Of a stretch of 64,000 bases of DNA, positions 54,982 to 64,000 are shown one piece after another; position 1 is the first letter of the stretch, and each line of letters starts with the position of its first letter. The notes under the pieces are model-generated. The model made no database searches, was not told the DNA's origin, and saw only the letters and a program-made list of their open reading frames with translations. Source of the DNA: Fimbriiglobus ruber (GTDB lineage: Bacteria > Planctomycetota > Planctomycetia > Gemmatales > Gemmataceae); contig NZ_NIDE01000004.1 in the NCBI RefSeq assembly GCF_002197845.1, forward strand, positions 186,001-250,000. The letters are read 5' to 3'. The translations under genes were made by a program, and so were the position numbers.

Positions 54982-55346
54982 TAAGTCCGTGAGGCCACGT
55001 TTCGCTGCTTGTCTTAATAGTGTTGATGGGCGAATTCTGAATCGGCGCAACAATATTGCCAGCACTATCGAGACGCCTGATGATTTGCACCAACTTGATT
55101 TTATTGCAAGTCGGGCAGGCTTTGGGATCTGGCGTGAATGTTACCGTGCCCGATAAACCCGAAACGTAGTTGCCCGTGAAAGAGCCCATGTTGACGTTGA
55201 ACGTACCCTTCGGATCCAGGCCACTTGGGTCTAATTGAGATAGCGGGTCGTTTGTCTCAAAGCGATAGAAGTCATCCCCGCCCTCGAACCCGATCGGGTC
55301 TTCCGTCATCCATCGCCCGAGAGTCGAATGAAACATCGAATACCTC

Positions 55347-56396
55347 CTATTTCACAGTCAGTATGGCTTCATGGCCCGGTCGATTCCAACGAAAGTCCAC
55401 GCTCAGTATGTCCGGCATTCCAACCGGCCGAACCGTTGGGCAACGTCGCAACGGTTCCCACCAGCGCCGTTCATAAACTGGGTTGCAGAGCAGTCCTTCG
55501 AGTACCCGTAGCCCAATCATCTCTCGTTCCAGTTCCCGCGAGAGGGATCGGAACTGTTGCGCGGGTAAGCCCAGATCGAGATTCGGAAAGAGTCTGGACG
55601 GAAGTCGCGACTGTACTGTTTCTTTCCATTTTTTGATCGATTGCCAAGTCAGATACAGATAAAACTGCTGTCGTCGTGGGTCCAGTTCCGTCGCCCACGC
55701 GAACGATATCGCGGCTTCGCCGTAGTTCTTTTCTCGCATCCAACAACTGGCCCGCTGCCCCATGAATTTCGCCACCTCCTGGCGTGGGGATAGCGATTCG
55801 AGATATCCGCACGCCGCAACCGTCTCGGGTGACATTTCGAACCGCCCGCTTCGGTAATGCTCGTCCGGGAAGAAACTGACTCCTTCCCCACTCGCCTCAA
55901 TGTTAAAGCAATCGCCCCGAGGAAGCAAATCCCACCGGCAAAACCCGTGCGTTCGTGTGGTTGCCAGCATCATCGGGTAGCCTAACCTGCGACCGACGGC
56001 CGTATAAATGGTCGGTAGATTCCCGCAAGTGCCGCCCTCTCCTTGAATGACTCCGTAAACGAAGGAATCCTCAGGTTGAAACACGTCGGTTTCGGCTTTC
56101 CGGCCCGGGTGATACCTAACCCCGATGTCCCGTTGGAGATGGGTGATCATCGCCTGAATCCGGAAACGGGGTTCGGAATGCGGAAAATCACACCGACCCT
56201 GATGGAAGTAAGGTATCACCCGCTTCGTAAACCCGGCGCACCTACGAGCCCAATCATCCAGAGTCTTAAGACAGAATTCCCAATCAATGCGATCGGATCC
56301 TGGCAACCCCTGGGCACACGCCAGATTCATGGCTGCGATGTCGAGACGCGCCAGCGCTTTATCCGGCAGACGAACAAGAGTTTGCCAATCGAGCAT
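55347..56396 (-). CDS. Transglutaminase-like (SirB1/Cys-His) protein upstream of the Rhs tip
   Basis: 349 residues from the ATG at 56396 (MLDWQTLVRLPDKALARLDI); upstream residues to 56447 are poorly supported. The middle region carries a transglutaminase-type triad candidate: Cys in GEGGTCGNLPTIYTAVGRRL, His in ATTRTHGFCRWDLLP, and an acidic residue in CFNIEASGEG. The C-terminal third is helical with a TPR-like flavour (NYGEAAISFAWATELDPRRQ). Transglutaminase-like domains may process or cross-link proteins. Its stop (TAG) overlaps the ribosome-binding site of the Rhs-tip gene, so these genes are one operon. No signal peptide was seen. Substrate unknown. Confidence 0.7.
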   Translation of the reverse strand: MLDWQTLVRLPDKALARLDIAAMNLACAQGLPGSDRIDWEFCLKTLDDWARRCAGFTKRVIPYFHQGRCDFPHSEPRFRIQAMITHLQRDIGVRYHPGRKAETDVFQPEDSFVYGVIQGEGGTCGNLPTIYTAVGRRLGYPMMLATTRTHGFCRWDLLPRGDCFNIEASGEGVSFFPDEHYRSGRFEMSPETVAACGYLESLSPRQEVAKFMGQRASCWMREKNYGEAAISFAWATELDPRRQQFYLYLTWQSIKKWKETVQSRLPSRLFPNLDLGLPAQQFRSLSRELEREMIGLRVLEGLLCNPVYERRWWEPLRRCPTVRPVGMPDILSVDFRWNRPGHEAILTVK

Positions 56397-56738
56397 TCCG
56401 GTCTCTCGGCAGTGGATGAATAAAACCCAAAAAATCATACCATTCACTGCGTATTGGCTAAAGTACCCACACCTGGGGGGCCTTGCAAAGCAATTCCGTG
56501 CCTGATTTATCGATTTTCTACCACCTTAACCCAACCCGGCTTCGATGCTCTCAAATGTGGAATTTCGAATTTCGACGGGCAGCGACTTTTTGGGCTGGTC
56601 GCCATTCGCTGGCAGGAATAGATTACGTTTTCCCTCTTTGTGCCCGTTGACAGAGAGGTCTTACCTATTTCGGCGGTCCAACAACCGCCCGGTGGCGAGT
56701 CTCGACCGGATCGAGGCCGAACAGCTTAAGGGGGACGA
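56397..56738. other. Divergent promoter region between the Rhs operon and rpsU
   Basis: 342 bp with no supported ORF. It should carry the promoters of the minus-strand Rhs-tip operon and the plus-strand rpsU gene. GGGGGACG lies just before the rpsU ATG. No hairpin or RNA was recognised. Confidence 0.5.
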
Positions 56739-56939
56739 ATGGGTTTGCGCATGCGGGTTCATGACAAGGAACCAATCGGACAAGCTCTGCGGCGGTTCAA
56801 GAAGCTGATCGAGCGGAGCGGGATGCAGAAAGAACTGCGAGCCCACCAGTACTACGAGAAGCCGTGCGAACAGCGCCGGCGTGCCCAACTTCGGAAACAA
56901 AAGGCCGCTCGGAAAGCGATGATGACCCCGAAGGTCTGA
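56739..56939 (+). CDS. rpsU: 30S ribosomal protein S21 (bS21)
   Basis: 66 residues. The S21 pattern is clear: MRVHDKEPIGQALRRFKKLI at the start (V-x-x-x-E-P-x-x-x-A-L-R-R-F-K-R is the family core), then KELRAHQYYEKPCEQRRRAQ and a basic RKQKAARKAM tail. S21 sits on the 30S platform near the anti-Shine-Dalgarno end of 16S rRNA and helps mRNA selection. The ATG at 56739 or that at 56751 could start it; GGGGG upstream favours the first. It is monocistronic between the Rhs operon and the esterase gene. Confidence 0.93.
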   Translation: MGLRMRVHDKEPIGQALRRFKKLIERSGMQKELRAHQYYEKPCEQRRRAQLRKQKAARKAMMTPKV

Positions 56940-57069
56940 CGCTTCCCCCAGTACGCCAATCGATACACGACACCGGCTCGCGAGTCCCCCGACGTTAACG
57001 TTGTGCGGGGACGGCGGGCCGGCGGTGTTTAAGCTCATTCTATCTTCCGATCTTGTCTCGCAACGGGCG

Positions 57070-59211
57070 TCATTCGCCTTCGGCGCGAACCTGCAGTGAC
57101 GAGTTCCCCGTCGCACTTTGAAGCCGAAGCGGCCAGGCCCAGGTCGCGTTGTCACTCTTCAGTTTCGTGTGAATTGTCACTGGCCGCGGCGCGACCAGCG
57201 CGACTGCTTGTGGCACGTCCAACACCTTGGCCACGTTCAGGAAAATGGGCCCGTCGCGGTGGGACGTCGGCAACTCCCAGAGATCGAGCGCGGCGACGCC
57301 GGGTTCGTACAGCGCGGCGTACAGTGCCACCCCGGCCGCGTCACGCTCGCCGTGAAGGGTGAGTGGGGTAGTGCGAAGGTCCGTGGCCGTGCGGAGGGCC
57401 GTAACCGCTCGGCGGACGTCCCACACCCGCTGGCCGTCCAGCGTCTGCCCGACGAGGGCGAACCGCCGGCGGGCGAGCGTGTCCGCCTGGCTGCCCGCGT
57501 CCGCCCACTTCGTCGGCCCGATCCCGCGCGGCGCGACAGCCGCGAACGCAAGTTTCTCCGCCCGCATGACCGCCCGGTTCTGCTCGAACTTGGCGGCGTC
57601 CCGTTTCGGTTTCGCATCGAGTTGCAGCGCATCCGCGAATTCCGGCCCGAGGTCGCGGCACCACATTTCCCACCCGCGATCGTCGAGTACGGACAGGATC
57701 ACCTTCACTGGGGCATCCGCGCCAGGCGCGGTGAGGACGAAGAGGCGGAGGTCGATACCGGTCTCGCTCGTGAAGTCGATGGCCCGGAGGCGGACGCCGT
57801 CGTGCGTCACGTCCGCCGCGTTTTTTGCGGTCAGCGCCGGCGCGGCTTTCGGCCAGCCGGCAAAGGCACTCGTCGTCAGCGCGTCGAGCAGTTGCGGCCG
57901 GCGGTGGGCCCACCATTCTTTCGCGACCGCGTCCGACTTGGGGATCTCCAGTGTGGCGGCTGCCGGAACGAAGGTTTCGTGGATCGTGGCGTTGACGGCG
58001 TCTTCAGGCAGCCGGGTAAACACTTTGAGTTGTGGCGGAGCGAACTTCGGCGGCAGATCGTCTTCCACCTTTGTGGACGTGTCGTTCTTGAGCCACCGGT
58101 TCATCCACTGGTTGATGCCGGCGCGCAGCTCCGGCGTATCCTTGTGCGGTCCTTTGGTTTCGAGAAGTTGGAATTTCTCCTCGGCCCCATACAGGGCGTA
58201 AACCCGACGGACCTTATCGGCGATCCGCCGGTAGCCGCCGACCGGGAAGATGTCGTCCAGGTCAGAGTTGCCGAGCAGGAGCGGACGCGGTGCGGCCAGT
58301 GCGGCGACGAGCGGAAAGTCCCAGCGGTACGTGTTCACCATGTACATACAGTCGCAGTGGCCGCCGATCACGCCGGTCGGGAATTTCGGGGACGGTGCCT
58401 CGTTGAGGTGTGCGCGGAGGTCGGCGATGCCGGCGACCGGGACGAACGCGCGGGGCCGTTCGTCGGCCGCGAGAATCCACCAACTCGTCGCCCCGCCGCC
58501 CGATCGGCCGGTGACGCCGATCCGTGTGGCGTCCACCTCGGGGCGGGTTTCGAGGTAGTCGATCGCCCGCATCGCGTTCCACAACTCGACGCCGCCCGGC
58601 GTATACCCGCGGGTCTGCCACCACCACCAACCGCGGCGGTATGTACCGTGGTGGTCGCCGGGCAACTCGGCCAGTTCGAGCGTGTCGAGGATGAGACAGG
58701 CGTACCCGTGCGCGGCGAACCAGGCGGGGTGATACTGGTAAAAGACCTTGCTGCCGTACGAGACGCCGTTCTCGACGACGTTGCCGTGCCCGCAGACGTA
58801 CAAAATCGCGGGGATCTTGCCCGACTTTGTTGACGACGAGGCAGGCAAATAGAGGTTCCCGGTGACGTACAGCCCGGGCCGTGACTGGAACTGGACCTTC
58901 TTGACGGTAAACCCGGCTCCTTCGACCTTCCCGGTCACGACGGCTTTCAGGTCGGTCCGCGGTGGGAGCGGCCAAAGGCCCATCATGTCGAGGAATTGCC
59001 GTCGCAGTTCGGGCCGCTTTTTTTCCCAGGCGTCCTTCGTGGTCAGGTCGGTCAAGCAGGTGTCTTCGATCTGCTTGACCTGATTGCGGAAGTACGCCTC
59101 GCTCATGGCTTCGCCGCGCGGATAGCGATTCGCCTTCGGCGGCGCGGCGGGTTGGGCGAACGACAGGGAGGCGGAGGAGAGCAAAGTAGCGGCGACAAGG
59201 AAAATGCGCAT
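57070..59211 (-). CDS. Exported alpha/beta hydrolase (acetyl-xylan-esterase-like), two-part
   Basis: 713 residues with a signal peptide (MRIFLVAATLLSSASLSFAQ). The hydrolase core spans about residues 75-370: GNLYLPASSSTKSGKIPAIL, LYVCGHG oxyanion side, nucleophile elbow GVTGRSGGGATSWW (G-x-S-x-G), acid in LLLGNSDLDDIFP, and His in TKGPHKDTP. The second half repeats a weaker hydrolase-like layout (PVKVILSVLDDRGWEMWCRD, ALVAPRPVTIHT) without a clear catalytic serine. Such large secreted esterases in planctomycetes deacylate plant or algal polysaccharides. It is preceded by a 395-bp spacer and is not operonic. Substrate is inferred, not shown. Confidence 0.82.
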   Translation of the reverse strand: MRIFLVAATLLSSASLSFAQPAAPPKANRYPRGEAMSEAYFRNQVKQIEDTCLTDLTTKDAWEKKRPELRRQFLDMMGLWPLPPRTDLKAVVTGKVEGAGFTVKKVQFQSRPGLYVTGNLYLPASSSTKSGKIPAILYVCGHGNVVENGVSYGSKVFYQYHPAWFAAHGYACLILDTLELAELPGDHHGTYRRGWWWWQTRGYTPGGVELWNAMRAIDYLETRPEVDATRIGVTGRSGGGATSWWILAADERPRAFVPVAGIADLRAHLNEAPSPKFPTGVIGGHCDCMYMVNTYRWDFPLVAALAAPRPLLLGNSDLDDIFPVGGYRRIADKVRRVYALYGAEEKFQLLETKGPHKDTPELRAGINQWMNRWLKNDTSTKVEDDLPPKFAPPQLKVFTRLPEDAVNATIHETFVPAAATLEIPKSDAVAKEWWAHRRPQLLDALTTSAFAGWPKAAPALTAKNAADVTHDGVRLRAIDFTSETGIDLRLFVLTAPGADAPVKVILSVLDDRGWEMWCRDLGPEFADALQLDAKPKRDAAKFEQNRAVMRAEKLAFAAVAPRGIGPTKWADAGSQADTLARRRFALVGQTLDGQRVWDVRRAVTALRTATDLRTTPLTLHGERDAAGVALYAALYEPGVAALDLWELPTSHRDGPIFLNVAKVLDVPQAVALVAPRPVTIHTKLKSDNATWAWPLRLQSATGNSSLQVRAEGE

Positions 59212-59606
59212 GGCGGGAACCTGCGTGACAGGTGGTGAGACCGCCGAGGATACCGCTGAAGTGGTCGTGGTGCAAACACAGCCACACGGTTAGCAGCAGG
59301 CGCACTCGCCAGGGCGGACAAGATGCTGAAGGAATCGGAACGCGGGAACGGGAGATGACCTGGCTTCGGTCCCTTCTCTTCCGCCTGTTCCGTCGCGCTA
59401 CCGACTGGAATGCACTTCCGTAATGGGGGATAGAAACGTCCGGGGAAGAGCTTGAGAGGACGAATCAAGATTAGGGAAATGGGCGTCCCGGTTTCGCCGC
59501 CGCATGCTGCGTGAGTTCCGTCCCTTCGGGACGGACTGCACCGACAGCCCTAATAATAGGCGCAAAGGCTTTTCCCACTATACTCGCGAATCGTCCGGAC
59601 CACTGT
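59212..59606. other. Intergenic spacer with one small hairpin
   Basis: 395 bp without a supported ORF. A CCGTCCC-TTC-GGGACGG hairpin lies at about 59518-59534 and may end transcription of the aldo/keto reductase gene, though no T-tract follows on the minus strand. The esterase promoter is expected near 59220-59330. Confidence 0.5.
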
Positions 59607-61712
<2,106 letters not shown>

Positions 61713-61881
61713 TTCGGCCGCCGGCTTCGTGGCTGGCTCACCAGCTTGCTCGGAAATGAGGCTTAAAACCTCAACTGTCGGAGTCTGTTTTTCAGCCTCT
61801 TGTGGGCGGCCGGACGCAGACCCGGGCGGGAGTCCGGGGACATCGGGGGCTGACTCCACACCCATCCGCAGACACTGTCGG

Positions 61882-62814
61882 CTACGACTTCCAGTTCCCG
61901 CTCGGCCAGGTGATGTCTTTCACGGGTGCGATCACGGACTGCACCTCGGCGAGAAGTTTCGGGTCCGGCAGCGTTGCCAACGCCCGGAGGTTTACAGCGA
62001 GTTCGTCCTTCTTCGCGGTGCCGGTAATCGTGGTCGGAATGCGCGTCTCGGCGTAGCAGAACTGCATCCCGAGCGTGCTGATGTCGGCCCCGTGGAGCCG
62101 GCAGAAATCAGCCGCAGCTCGGCACCCGTCTTTGACCACCTGCGGGGCTGGATGCCACGGCTGCGGCCCTTGGTTCGTGAGCAAGCCCATCGACAGCGGA
62201 CTCGCGTTCATCAGCCCGACCCCGCGCCGCTCGGCCACTGGTAGTAGGTCGGTGAGCAGTTGCGTGTTTTGCAACGAGAAGTGGCAGTACGAGACCACCG
62301 CGTCCAGGTCACAGCGCTCGATCGCCAGTTTCAAGAGCCCGAGTGGGTAGCACGACATGCCGATGAACCGGCACTTACCCTCGCGTTTAAAATCTTGCAG
62401 GACGCGGGCGGTCTCGGTGAAAACGAACTCGTAATCGTCGGCGTATTCGATGTCGTGGGCGAGCAGAATGTCGACGCAGTCGGTGCCGAGCCGCTTGAGC
62501 GAGCCTTCCAGACACGTGCGCATGCCGGCCGGGGTGAAGTCGAACTTGTCCCGCGTCAACCGACCGGCCTTGGTGCAGATGTACGTCTTCTCCCGCCACC
62601 CGCCCTTCAGCACTTCGCCCAGGATCTCTTCCGACTTGCCTTCGCCATAAAACGCACTCGTATCGATCAGGTTGATGCCGGCGTCGATCGCCGCGTGGAC
62701 GCAGTCGGCGACCTCGGGCACCGAGACGGGGCCGTACTGCTGCCCGATGGCGGCGCCGCCCTGCGAAATGACGGAGACTTTGAGACCGGTCCGGCCGAGT
62801 TCGCGATATTGCAT
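61882..62814 (-). CDS. Aldo/keto reductase (L-galactose/L-fucose dehydrogenase-like)
   Basis: 310 residues from the ATG at 62814. Signatures are MQYRELGRTGLKVSVISQGG, INLIDTSAFYGEGKSEEILG (Asp, Tyr), TYICTKAGRLTRDKFDFTP (Lys), VDILLAHDIEYADDYEFVF (His), and ETRIPTTITGTAKKDELAVN at the cofactor side. The CTKAGR and DILLAHDIEYAD layout resembles L-galactose or L-fucose dehydrogenases of the AKR superfamily, which fit with sugar degradation. It converges on the AraC gene and is preceded by a large repeat nest. Substrate assignment is by likeness only. Confidence 0.88.
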   Translation of the reverse strand: MQYRELGRTGLKVSVISQGGAAIGQQYGPVSVPEVADCVHAAIDAGINLIDTSAFYGEGKSEEILGEVLKGGWREKTYICTKAGRLTRDKFDFTPAGMRTCLEGSLKRLGTDCVDILLAHDIEYADDYEFVFTETARVLQDFKREGKCRFIGMSCYPLGLLKLAIERCDLDAVVSYCHFSLQNTQLLTDLLPVAERRGVGLMNASPLSMGLLTNQGPQPWHPAPQVVKDGCRAAADFCRLHGADISTLGMQFCYAETRIPTTITGTAKKDELAVNLRALATLPDPKLLAEVQSVIAPVKDITWPSGNWKS

Positions 62815-62839
62815 GACGGTTCTCAAGGAAGAGGTTAGC

Positions 62840-62939
62840 CGCGGATGTACGCAGATAAACGCGGATCGGAAAAGAGATCAAGCAAGAATTCGGTTCTTTG
62901 ATCTCTTTTCCGATCCGCGTTTATCTGCGTACATCCGCG
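62840..62939. repeat. Perfect inverted repeat with 42-bp arms and a 16-base loop
   Basis: The left arm 62840-62881 begins CGCGGATGTACGCAGATAAA and the right arm 62898-62939 is its exact reverse complement, ending CTGCGTACATCCGCG. It is built from the 'GCGGAT..ACGCAGATAAACGCGGAT' type of sequence seen as a dispersed intergenic repeat in planctomycetes and other bacteria. A third copy of the right half is at 63292-63345. Confidence 0.85.
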
Positions 62940-63130
62940 ACCAAATTAGTTGGCTCATGAGGCGGAAGAGGCGGAAGAGCGAACCAACCCGCCGCAATGG
63001 CCCCTCCCACCGGCGCTCGGCGCGGGTCTCCGACCCCGCCGTTCGGCCCGACCGCAGGTCTCCAATTCCACCCTGGCGCAGACAGCGGTGTCCGAGGGTT
63101 CAAGCGTCGGGAGACCTTCGGTCCGAAGAA

Positions 63131-63290
63131 CGGCGGGGTCGGAGACCCACGCCGAGCGCGGTGGGCTCAAGCGTTGGGAGCTGCGGTCGGGCCGAACGGC
63201 GGGGTCGGAGACCTACGCCGAGCGCGGTGGGCTCAAGCGTTGGGAGCTGCGGTCGCCGAACGGCGGGGTCGGAGACCCGCGCCGAGCGCC
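63131..63290. repeat. Tandem 64-66-bp repeat with GGTCGGAGACC core
   Basis: CGGCGGGGTCGGAGAC starts at 63131, 63197 and 63261 (spacings 66 and 64), with near-identical sequence CGCGGTGGGCTCAAGCGTTG between copies. The core matches the inverted repeat cassette at 50544-50664 and an inverted copy near 63015-63050. Confidence 0.85.
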
Positions 63291-63291
63291 G

Positions 63292-63345
63292 GAATTCGGT
63301 TCTTTGACCTCTTTTCCGATCCGCGTTTATCTGCGTACATCCGCG
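63292..63345. repeat. 54-bp direct copy of the hairpin's right half
   Basis: GAATTCGGTTCTTTGACCTC (from 63292) repeats 62886-62939 with one base changed (GATCTC to GACCTC). It shows that the hairpin sequence itself has been duplicated around the tandem-repeat block. Confidence 0.8.
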
Positions 63346-63357
63346 GCCAAATCTGTT

Positions 63358-64000
63358 TTAGAGTTTCACAACTTTGCTACCGCGGATCGACTCCTCGCAA
63401 GCCTCGATCATCTTCTGTGCGGTGACCGCGTCGGCCATCGTTGAGAGGGGCTGCGCGCCGTGTCGCAGGCAGTCGACCAGGAAGTGCTTGACTTCGTTCA
63501 TGACCGACCCCTGGTAGGCCGTGTACGTCTGGCTGTGGACGAGGCCCGGCTTGATCTCGACGTGGTCGCGGTAGCTGTACCGGGTCGACCCGGCCGTGCC
63601 GATCACTTTTACCATGACCGTCCACGGGTCGGCCGCGTGATCGTCGGCCGCGAAGCTCGCGCAGAAGTGGGCCAGCGCGCCGTTGTGCAGCCGCATTTGC
63701 ACCATCGCGATGTCTTCTTCCGTGTACTCCTTGTAGTGCAGCGTCGCCTTCATCGCGCACAGCTCGACGGGTTTACCGACGAGATACAGCAGGATGTACG
63801 AGTGGTGCGTGAGGATCTGCCGGACCACGCCGGGATACCGCTTGGCCACCTCTTCGGGGTGGTGGATGTTGTACATCACGTAAGCCGAGACGATCGTGCC
63901 CAGGTCGCCGCCGTCCACGAGGTCGCGGGTCCGGGTCATCCCGGCTTCGTAAACGTAGTTGTGCCCGGGCATGCAGACGAGGCCCTTCGCGTCGGCGGTG
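63358..64000 (-). CDS. Gfo/Idh/MocA-family oxidoreductase, N-terminus off the right edge
   Basis: The frame is open from the window edge (TADAKGLVCMPGHNYVYEAG) to a stop at 63358, about 213 codons. The visible part is the C-terminal half: the H-N-Y segment before the helix MTRTRDLVDGGDLGTIVSAY, then TLHYKEYTEEDIAMVQMRLH, HFCASFAADDHAADPW, YSYRDHVEIKPGLVHSQTYT, and the final helix TAQKMIEACEESIRGSKVVK. These enzymes use NAD(P) to oxidise or reduce sugars and related polyols; the Rossmann N-terminus lies outside the window. Several planctomycete genomes carry many such genes. Substrate unknown. Confidence 0.85.
   Translation of the reverse strand, partial: TADAKGLVCMPGHNYVYEAGMTRTRDLVDGGDLGTIVSAYVMYNIHHPEEVAKRYPGVVRQILTHHSYILLYLVGKPVELCAMKATLHYKEYTEEDIAMVQMRLHNGALAHFCASFAADDHAADPWTVMVKVIGTAGSTRYSYRDHVEIKPGLVHSQTYTAYQGSVMNEVKHFLVDCLRHGAQPLSTMADAVTAQKMIEACEESIRGSKVVKL

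Larger units (their letters stand above)
53632..55336 (-). pseudogene. Free-standing Rhs-tip gene, interrupted by an IS5-family element
   Basis: The 5' part (ATG 55336, preceded by AGGAGG six bases away) encodes the end of an Rhs core, MFHSTLGRWMTEDPIGFEGG then DDFYRFETNDPLSQLDPSGL, and a variable region with PDPKACPTCNKIKLVQIIRR up to SETWPHGL. The element at 54030-54981 breaks it. The 3' part continues in frame as TVQPGWIVDHNPTLPNHSPW to GYNNANGFKNGVLWDK, ending FSQHYYPFK. Restored: 249 residues. Normal Rhs proteins exceed 1000 residues, so this carries only the core terminus plus the C-terminal tip. The tip has no recognised toxin fold. It is coupled to the lipoprotein gene downstream. Confidence 0.75.
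62815..63357. other. Repeat-packed intergenic region
   Basis: 543 bp between the aldo/keto reductase and the Gfo/Idh/MocA gene. Contents in order: the 42-bp-arm hairpin (62840-62939), spacer, inverted and direct copies of the GGTCGGAGACC-CGCCGAGCG core (63015-63060 and 63131-63290), then a direct copy of the hairpin's right half (63292-63345). The long frames here are repeat artefacts, not genes. Confidence 0.75.

Noticed and set aside
62900-63444. Long ORFs on both strands across the repeat nest
   Set aside because: They translate the repeats (R-R-G-R-R-P-A-P-S-type peptides) and occur on both strands, so they are not genes.

Overview
The window is high-GC, gene-dense DNA that looks like a planctomycete chromosome of the Gemmata/Fimbriiglobus type (Gemmataceae). 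This is an inference from family content: a planctomycete cytochrome C/DUF1549/DUF1553 protein, a giant surface protein with an N-terminal 'LEDRVTPA' motif, autotransporter-type beta-strand repeats and FG-GAP repeats, a WXPGXW-repeat secreted protein, DUF1573 lipoproteins, ThuA-domain and secreted esterase proteins, and ISAzo13-type transposases ('Rhodopirellula transposase'). No tRNA, rRNA or CRISPR array was seen.

Layout. 1-9.7 kb: a TPR protein running off the left edge, ribosomal protein S18, and an ~8.3-kb surface-protein gene with twelve 270-bp Ig-like repeats and three single-base frameshifts. 10-18.3 kb: two hotdog-fold enzymes (acyl-CoA thioesterase, MaoC), an SGNH hydrolase, a secretin-like protein, a class III aminotransferase, an APC permease and a HEAT-repeat exported protein. 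18.5-21.2 kb: a scrapyard holding the 3' end of a group II intron, a decayed ISAzo13-like element and a truncated exported protein. 21.6-25 kb: a frameshifted Cys-rich secreted protein coupled to a DUF1573 lipoprotein, then a patatin lipoprotein. 25.3-41.4 kb: DEAD-box helicase (one frameshift), HtrA-type protease, ThuA protein, WXPGXW protein, MsrB, NDK, a DJ-1/PfpI protein, the PSCyt1/DUF1549/DUF1553 protein, an Rpn-like nuclease, a PlsY fusion and a large hybrid sensor kinase.

42-48 kb is a compact five-gene minus-strand lipopolysaccharide operon (lpxK, waaF-like GT9, two LPS-kinase-like genes, a GT4 glycosyltransferase), which points to lipid A and LPS core assembly. 48.2-50.3 kb is a vapBC-type toxin-antitoxin locus whose PIN toxin is split by an apparently intact ISAzo13 element. 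The transposase frame of that element is joined across a canonical A_AAA_AAG slippery site. 50.7-52.9 kb carries an aldo/keto reductase, a 2Fe-2S ferredoxin and an ACT-domain protein.

53.1-56.4 kb is the most system-like accessory locus. A transglutaminase-like protein, a free-standing Rhs 'tip' gene with its own strong ribosome-binding site, and a lipoprotein gene form one tight operon. The Rhs tip is interrupted by a 952-bp IS5-family element flanked by a TAA duplication; removing the element restores one open frame. 56.7-64 kb: ribosomal protein S21, a secreted alpha/beta hydrolase, two aldo/keto reductases with a divergent AraC regulator, a nest of dispersed repeats including a 42-bp-arm perfect hairpin, and a Gfo/Idh/MocA oxidoreductase cut by the right edge.

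Several frameshifts (surface protein x3, helicase, Cys-rich protein, old transposase) are losses of one base in G/C runs. Sequencing or consensus error is therefore a serious alternative to true gene decay.
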